A stretch of 64,000 bases of DNA, taken from contig CANRFT010000004.1 in the NCBI GenBank assembly GCA_947629955.1, positions 26,263 through 90,262 of the forward strand, written 5' to 3'. Below, one piece after another: positions 60,022 to 64,000 of this stretch. The DNA is from an uncultured Oscillospiraceae bacterium. GTDB lineage: Bacteria > Bacillota > Clostridia > Oscillospirales > Oscillospiraceae. The notes beneath the pieces were generated by a model, which saw only the letters and a list, made by a program, of their open reading frames with translations, was not told the origin of the DNA and made no database searches. The translations under genes and the position numbers were made by a program. Numbering within the stretch: the first letter of the stretch is position 1; every line of letters begins with the position of its first letter.

Positions 60022-60060
60022 GGAACGGCGGGGCCGCAAAGCTCCGCCGTTCCTTATATT
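60022..60060 (+). terminator. Terminator of the tartrate operon
   Basis: GGAACGGCGG / CCGCCGTTCC stem followed by TTATATT. Confidence 0.85.
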
Positions 60061-60062
60061 CG

Positions 60063-60091
60063 TTGACATCCGCCGCCGAGGCGGTCATAAT
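60063..60091 (+). promoter_or_regulatory. Promoter of the DUF1847 gene
   Basis: TTGACA (60063-60068), 17-bp spacer, CATAAT (60086-60091), 20 bp before the start codon. Confidence 0.82.
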
Positions 60092-60111
60092 AGAAGAAAG
60101 GAGTGATCGAC

Positions 60112-60732
60112 ATGTATACCTGCGCTCAGTGCGCCGTCCAGGCCTGCGGGCAGGCCGCGCCGGAGAAGCTGCCCAATAACTGTCCCATACGGGACGAGGG
60201 CCTGATGGGAAAGGCCCTGGCGGTCTACCGGCTGCCGGAAAACCGGGACTTCTACATCACTGCCTCTGAACTGGAGGCCATTGGCTACTGCCAGTGGCCT
60301 CGGGTGAAGGAGACCATCCAGCTGTGCCTCCGGATGGGGTACAAAAAGGTGGGACTGGCCTTCTGCCGGGGGCTTCGGAAGGAGGCCAAGGTGATGGACG
60401 ATCTTCTCCGTCGGGCCGGGCTGGAGGTGGTGTCCGTTATCTGCAAGACCGGCGGCGTGGAGAAAACCACCGTGGGCATCCCGGAGGAGCACAAGGTCCA
60501 CCCGGGACAGTTCGAGCCCATGTGCAACCCCATCGCCCAGGCCATGCTGCTCAATGAGCAGCACACCCAGTTCAACATCGCCCTGGGGCTCTGCGTGGGC
60601 CACGACTCCATGTTCTACAAGTACTCCGATGCCCTGGTCACCACGCTCATTGCCAAGGACCGGGTGACCGGCCACAACCCCGCCGCCGCGCTGTACTGCG
60701 CCGAGGGGTACTTTAAGGAGAGAAATCTATAG
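60112..60732 (+). CDS. DUF1847 metal-binding-type protein
   Basis: The 206-aa protein starts at ATG 60112 (AAAGGAGTG). An N-terminal CAQCAVQACGQ...NCPIRDE cysteine cluster (residues 4-25) and late NPIAQAMLLN and CVGHDSMFYKYSDA motifs fit the DUF1847 family, whose members are predicted metal-binding proteins of anaerobes. Function unknown. It has its own promoter, so its place after ttdAB may be coincidental. Confidence 0.85.
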   Translation: MYTCAQCAVQACGQAAPEKLPNNCPIRDEGLMGKALAVYRLPENRDFYITASELEAIGYCQWPRVKETIQLCLRMGYKKVGLAFCRGLRKEAKVMDDLLRRAGLEVVSVICKTGGVEKTTVGIPEEHKVHPGQFEPMCNPIAQAMLLNEQHTQFNIALGLCVGHDSMFYKYSDALVTTLIAKDRVTGHNPAAALYCAEGYFKERNL

Positions 60733-60868
60733 GGGTGACGAGTTGTCCCCCCGCTGCGTCCTATGCGAAGGTGATTCCTTCGTTCATAGGAGCAGATGTT
60801 TGCGCAACAATACCAAAGCATCTGCACACTGCATATTCAAGTGTCTCAAATCCTCTCAATGTCACAGC

Positions 60869-60915
60869 AAAAATCCACCGACAGGTCAAATCCCTGCCGG
60901 TGGATTTTTATTATC
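60869..60915. terminator. Hairpin terminator downstream of the DUF1847 gene
   Basis: AAAATCCACCGACAGG / CCTGCCGGTGGATTTT (one mismatch) with A-run and T-run on opposite sides (TTTTTATT on plus), about 140 bp past the gene. Confidence 0.75.
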
Positions 60916-61114
60916 CTTAAATTTATGAGGTGCCCTCGAAGCTGTTTTCCCGCAGTTTTGTGTCCATTTAGAGGTCTTTCGCACAGAAAAAGATACTCTC
61001 CGCTCCATGTGTTCCGCCCACCCCATAGCGTTATTTCCGCGTAGGCGTAAAATGCAGCGTCGGATATACAGCTTGATAGAATATCACAAAACCGCTGATA
61101 TGGTAAAATGTCTG

Positions 61115-61150
61115 CCGCTCCCACATTTTCGTGGGAGCGGTATTCTATTT
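61115..61150 (+). terminator. Terminator-like hairpin
   Basis: Perfect 10-bp stem CCGCTCCCAC / GTGGGAGCGG with an ATTTTC loop, followed by TATTCTATTTTT. Confidence 0.65.
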
Positions 61151-61320
61151 TTCAAAGAAGTGATGTCCTATGGAACCATTTTCGTGACCTCATGAAAATG
61201 ATCAGACACCGCAATCACACTTGTTTCGCAGGACTCAATTGCGCATAAAAATAATTAAAATGTAAACGGAAAGGGAGAAAATTGCAATCCCATTTGAGCC
61301 ATTGCCTACCAAGATAAGCG

Positions 61321-62394
61321 TCACCGAGCGTTCAACTCCCGCCGAAGTTCCTCTATGATCGCCGCCCGCTCACTCGTTTCCGCACACTCATATTTCTCCA
61401 ACGCCTGATTCCGCAGTTCCTCCGCCCCCCGGGCCCAAATCTCAAACTCCCCCTTAGTCATTGTTCCCTTCCGGACCCTGGCGTGGTATTTCTTGTAGGC
61501 CCGTTGGTGGAGCTTCCAGATATCGTTGTTGCGTACCTTAGCCTGAAAGCTGACGGCGGCGCCTACGTCCCGGCAGGTCTTCTCTGACTCTCCCGGCGCG
61601 ATCCTGTCACAATAGGCATACGTCGCCCCCGGTTCCTGCAAAAACCATCTGCCACAGTTGCCACACCGCTTGGGAATAAACCCTTTCTGTATTCCCTTCA
61701 TAAATTCCACATAGACAAAATCCACCAGCCGGTCAAAATACACCTGTTCCACTGCCTCTGGCTTACTGTTCGTCGGTTCGTAGATCATGTACTGCACGTT
61801 GACCCGCGGCGCATCTATCGCTCGATCCTCGCCCAAGCTCCGCCCACTGACGTATGGTTCCAGCGTCCGCTCCACTATCTGCTCAGCCAGAGAATGCTTT
61901 CTCTGGCCCTTTTTCTTTTCCGGTGTCTGTCCCTTCGCCAACTCATCCAGAAACCAGGTATACCGGCGCTGGATAAACAGGATATCGTCACGGGCCCACA
62001 CATACCTGTTCAAAATGTGTCCGTCATCTGCAATGATCTTGTCTGCCAACGCCGGCGCGTTTGCGTCATTGATCAGGCCGCCAATGATCCCGAGCTCCAG
62101 CGTATCGTAGTCCTCTACATACAAACGGTAATACGGCAGGTGAGCAAACTTCCGTATGACCTCTTCAAACACTTTCAAAGTCTCCCGGCTGTCCCGCTTC
62201 CCCTTCTCAAGCAGCAAACGGTCTATAGCCTGACAGTACTCGCTGGCATCGTAGTTGAGCAGTTCCGTCAGTATGGTCCCATAGGTCTGCGGCAGTTCGC
62301 AATGCTCGATCCAGTACTGTTGATCGCCAAATCGCACCTTCACGTGATCGATCGGCCTTCCAATGTCAAAAAGGTCTTTTCCCAAAACCCCCAT
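61321..62394 (-). CDS. DUF6076-like zinc-ribbon protein
   Basis: The 357-aa product has GGAGGGAC upstream of ATG. The N-terminal 220 residues are helical, then a cysteine motif RCGNCGRWFLQEPGATYAYC continues to a further Cys in KTCRDVG. This resembles CGNR/DUF6076 zinc-finger proteins seen on Firmicute mobile elements. The C-terminus is a charged helix pair. Function unknown; DNA or RNA binding is plausible. The gene faces a divergent HTH gene, and shared repeats lie between them. Confidence 0.72.
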   Translation of the reverse strand: MGVLGKDLFDIGRPIDHVKVRFGDQQYWIEHCELPQTYGTILTELLNYDASEYCQAIDRLLLEKGKRDSRETLKVFEEVIRKFAHLPYYRLYVEDYDTLELGIIGGLINDANAPALADKIIADDGHILNRYVWARDDILFIQRRYTWFLDELAKGQTPEKKKGQRKHSLAEQIVERTLEPYVSGRSLGEDRAIDAPRVNVQYMIYEPTNSKPEAVEQVYFDRLVDFVYVEFMKGIQKGFIPKRCGNCGRWFLQEPGATYAYCDRIAPGESEKTCRDVGAAVSFQAKVRNNDIWKLHQRAYKKYHARVRKGTMTKGEFEIWARGAEELRNQALEKYECAETSERAAIIEELRRELNAR

Positions 62395-62410
62395 ATAACC
62401 GTCCCTCCAA

Positions 62411-62527
62411 TAGATAATCTATCTCCCGCAATCGTGTATGCTGATTTATTATACATTTTCTATTGACAGAATGCAAGAGGACTGTTACCATCAGTGATAG
62501 ATAATTTTATAATTTGAAGATTATCTA
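62411..62527. promoter_or_regulatory. Operator-like repeats between divergent genes
   Basis: TAGATAATCT (62411-62420) has an exact reverse complement AGATTATCTA at 62518-62527, and TAGATAAT recurs at 62498-62505. The two inverted copies lie near the starts of the divergent genes, suggesting one DNA-binding protein controls both. Confidence 0.5.
62448..62476 (-). promoter_or_regulatory. Promoter of the DUF6076-like gene
   Basis: Minus strand: TTGCAT (62471-62476), 17-bp spacer, TATAAT (62448-62453). Confidence 0.8.
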
Positions 62528-62586
62528 ATCCGGGAATAGCAGTACCTCAAAAAGCGATTCCCAAAATCATCATGGAGGAAGAAATT

Positions 62587-62796
62587 ATGAAAGAATCGAT
62601 CTACAAGACCTACGACGAACTGCCGCTGTTCCTCAACGCGCAAACAGTGGCAAAGGTGCTGGGCATCTCTCCGTCCAGCGGTTACGAACTGCTCCGCGAA
62701 AAAGATTTCCCGTCTCTGTGCATCGGGAATCGGATCGTAGTTCCCAAGGACAGCTTCATCCATTGGGTGGAGCAACATACGGGAGGCGCGGAATGA
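62587..62796 (+). CDS. Excisionase-like HTH protein
   Basis: A 69-aa product from ATG 62587 (GGAGGA upstream). FLNAQTVAKVLGISPSSGYE, then LLREKDFPSLCIGNRIVVPK, is the HTH_17/Xis pattern. It is similar to the protein at 54278 and starts with the same YxTYDELPL-type lead. Its stop overlaps the start of the next gene (ATGA). Confidence 0.85.
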   Translation: MKESIYKTYDELPLFLNAQTVAKVLGISPSSGYELLREKDFPSLCIGNRIVVPKDSFIHWVEQHTGGAE

Positions 62797-63197
62797 ATCA
62801 CGACCTGCTCTGCAAACAAAACACCTCATCTGATTTTCCTCTGCCCGGTGAGGTGTTCCGTATCCCGCCGAAGCGCGGCAGGCTGGCGGTGTATCTTTTT
62901 CTCGCCCGCTGGCTGAGCGAACAACGCGACGGTCGCAGCTGCTCCGTCATAAGTCAGTCTCTGCACCTGACCAAACGGACGGTCAAAAAACATCTCCGCG
63001 CCCTGGTAACGGACGGCCTCATTCTGCTTGAGGAGTGCGGCGACGCTCTCACCGTCACCCTCTGTCCTATCGCGGACAAAGTCCAGAAGGAAGAAGCGGA
63101 GCAGCTCCAGATCAGGATGCCGCGCACACCGAGAGTATGGCGTGAACGTGTCCGCTCGGCGCGCCGGGACGACGACTGGGAACCGCTGCCGCTGTGA
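62793..63197 (+). CDS. Winged-helix DNA-binding protein, 134 aa
   Basis: ATG 62793 overlaps the preceding stop. A helix-turn-helix (SVISQSLHLTKRTVKKHLRA) followed by a wing (LVTDGLILLEECGDALTVTL) and a basic C-terminal tail. It shares the opening EVFRIP and overall layout with the next gene product, so the pair may be a tandem duplication. Replication-initiation or regulatory role likely. Confidence 0.72.
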   Translation: MNHDLLCKQNTSSDFPLPGEVFRIPPKRGRLAVYLFLARWLSEQRDGRSCSVISQSLHLTKRTVKKHLRALVTDGLILLEECGDALTVTLCPIADKVQKEEAEQLQIRMPRTPRVWRERVRSARRDDDWEPLPL

Positions 63198-63213
63198 GTG
63201 AGGAGGCGAACTC

Positions 63214-63645
63214 GTGAAGCAAACCTGGCTCACCGGCGAGGTGTTCCAAAACATCTTCCCGATCCCCCGCGCGGTGTTCGATCTCGGTCTCGGTCCCGGC
63301 GACCTGCTGGTCTACGTCTATCTGCTCTATCGCAAAAACAGCCGCAGCGGGAAGTGCTGGCCCAGCTACCGGGACATCGGCAAGGCTGTGGGGCTGGACC
63401 GCAAAACCATTCACAAACACGTCTGCTCTCTGGTAGATGCCGGACTGGTCGAGACGGAGAACACCACCGTCCACTGGGGTGGCCACACCTACAACGGCAA
63501 TCTCTGCTACACGCTCATCCCGATCAAAGATGTGCTGGCACGGCGCAACAAGGCTCTGCTGGCGGAACTGAGGCTGGCGGAGCAGCGGCGCAAGGCGGCA
63601 CAGAAGCTCCCTGCCCTGCAAAAACGCCCTCGCCTGAAACAGTAG
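63214..63645 (+). CDS. Winged-helix (HTH_36-type) DNA-binding protein, replication-initiator-like
   Basis: GTG start with GAGGAGG upstream; 143 aa. GEVFQNIFPIPRAVF leads into YVYLLYRKNSRSGKCWPSYR and DIGKAVGLDRKTIHKHVCSL, a winged helix as in RepA-type initiators of Firmicute plasmids and ICEs. A lysine/arginine-rich tail follows. It is shorter than a full RepA. Confidence 0.75.
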   Translation: MKQTWLTGEVFQNIFPIPRAVFDLGLGPGDLLVYVYLLYRKNSRSGKCWPSYRDIGKAVGLDRKTIHKHVCSLVDAGLVETENTTVHWGGHTYNGNLCYTLIPIKDVLARRNKALLAELRLAEQRRKAAQKLPALQKRPRLKQ

Positions 63646-63953
63646 GAGCAGCCGGGATCCCCGCAAAACGCCCAGCGTTTTGTGGAGAGAGGAGGAGCGG
63701 CGGAACGAGCGATCATTCGCCCGCCAGGGCGTGAATGAGCGATATGAAGCCAGCGACGACGAGGGGCAGGAGAAAGCCCCGGCGCTTTTCAGCGCCAGGG
63801 CGGTCACTTCTGCCCGCAGTGCGGGCAGTTCCAAGGGCAGGGCCTGACGCTTTTGTCAACGGCCCATTTGGGTATTGACGCTAAAAAGCCGGTACGCCCC
63901 ATCGTTCGGGCATTCTACCGGCGCTTATCAAAAAATCAGGAGGTTTCAGACCA
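63646..63953. other. Non-coding leader region
   Basis: 308 bp without a gene. It contains hairpins, including GCCGGTA / TACCGGC at about 63892-63925 just before the RBS of the last gene, possibly a leader structure or an origin-associated feature. Confidence 0.45.
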
Positions 63954-64000
63954 ATGGCAGAAGAAAAAAGCAGACACTCCGTCTGGCTGGCCCACGACGC
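63954..64000 (+). CDS. Truncated gene at the window edge
   Basis: ATG at 63954 with CAGGAGG upstream; the first 15 residues are MAEEKSRHSVWLAHD. Too short to identify. Confidence 0.6.
   Translation, partial: MAEEKSRHSVWLAHD

Larger units (their letters stand above)
60733..61320. other. Intergenic region at the edge of the right accessory segment
   Basis: 588 bp without a convincing gene. It holds two hairpins (entered separately). GC falls toward AT-rich sequence at 61190-61300, consistent with a junction between core chromosome and a mobile element. No direct att repeat was found by eye. Confidence 0.5.
61200..64000. mobile_element. Start of a further accessory/mobile segment
   Basis: A DUF6076-like gene, an Xis-type HTH protein, two related winged-helix proteins and a truncated reading frame typical of ICE or plasmid left ends. 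A homologous DUF6076-like fragment lies in the integration graveyard at 52.6 kb, linking the two. No integrase or att site for this segment is in the window. Confidence 0.5.

Overview
The window looks like a piece of chromosome from a GC-rich, low-oxygen gut Firmicute, most like the Flavonifractor/Lawsonibacter branch of Oscillospiraceae. This is inferred from the high GC content, strong GC at third codon positions, AGGAGG-type ribosome binding sites, a single-chain glycyl-tRNA synthetase, ZapA, a CIRCE site, S-layer-homology and copper-amine-oxidase-N (stalk) surface proteins, and paired LTA-synthase-type enzymes. I ran no database search, so family names rest on motifs I could read.

Layout. 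(1) 1-18.5 kb is one end of a large integrated element. A tightly packed plus-strand operon (about 1-14.8 kb) encodes a JAMM/JAB metalloprotease, a ThiF/E1-like enzyme, an E2-like protein of PRTRC-B type, ParB, an extra DNA sliding clamp, a DNA methyltransferase, a bactofilin-like protein, a Rad52-type annealing protein, a zinc-hook Rad50/RecN-like ATPase, a CHC2/Toprim primase and several unknown proteins. An IS110 element sits inside it. A secreted stalk-domain protein, a sigma-like HTH protein, an excisionase-like protein and a tyrosine integrase follow. The integrase ends about 150 bp from a tRNA-Val gene. (2) 18.5-18.9 kb is a three-tRNA operon (Met-Glu-Val, minus strand). (3) 18.9-31.2 kb is housekeeping: two LTA-synthase-like proteins, glyQS, zapA, a U32 peptidase, maf, mreC and mutS. 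(4) 31.3-43.4 kb is carbohydrate-related. A LacI regulator is divergent from a DapA-family lyase and an unusual NRAMP-like transporter, with four operator-like sites between them. Next come a TMEM175-like channel, beta-phosphoglucomutase, a ROK kinase, a GH65 phosphorylase, a GH36 alpha-galactosidase and an esterase. Together these fit uptake and phosphorolysis of alpha-glucosides plus trimming of alpha-galactosides. (5) 43.5-52.2 kb holds a UvrD/PcrA helicase, a CIRCE-associated Hsp20, an unknown membrane protein, an LRR+SLH surface protein and a GntR-ABC operon. (6) 52.3-55.9 kb is a graveyard of integrations at a tRNA-Thr(GGT) gene: repeated integrase-tail/att remnants, a DUF6076-like gene fragment, two tyrosine recombinases and an excisionase. 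(7) 56-60.7 kb is an L-tartrate module (LysR, DASS transporter, TtdAB) and a DUF1847 protein. (8) 61.2-64 kb begins another accessory region: an intact DUF6076-like gene divergent from HTH/replication-type genes.

The most interesting system is the first. It combines ubiquitin-pathway-like enzymes (protease, E1, E2) with partition, clamp, recombination, primase and methylation functions in one operon. It resembles the PRTRC (ParB-related, ThiF-related cassette) systems of mobile elements, but with additional partners. The ubiquitin-like substrate is not visible and may lie just upstream of the window.
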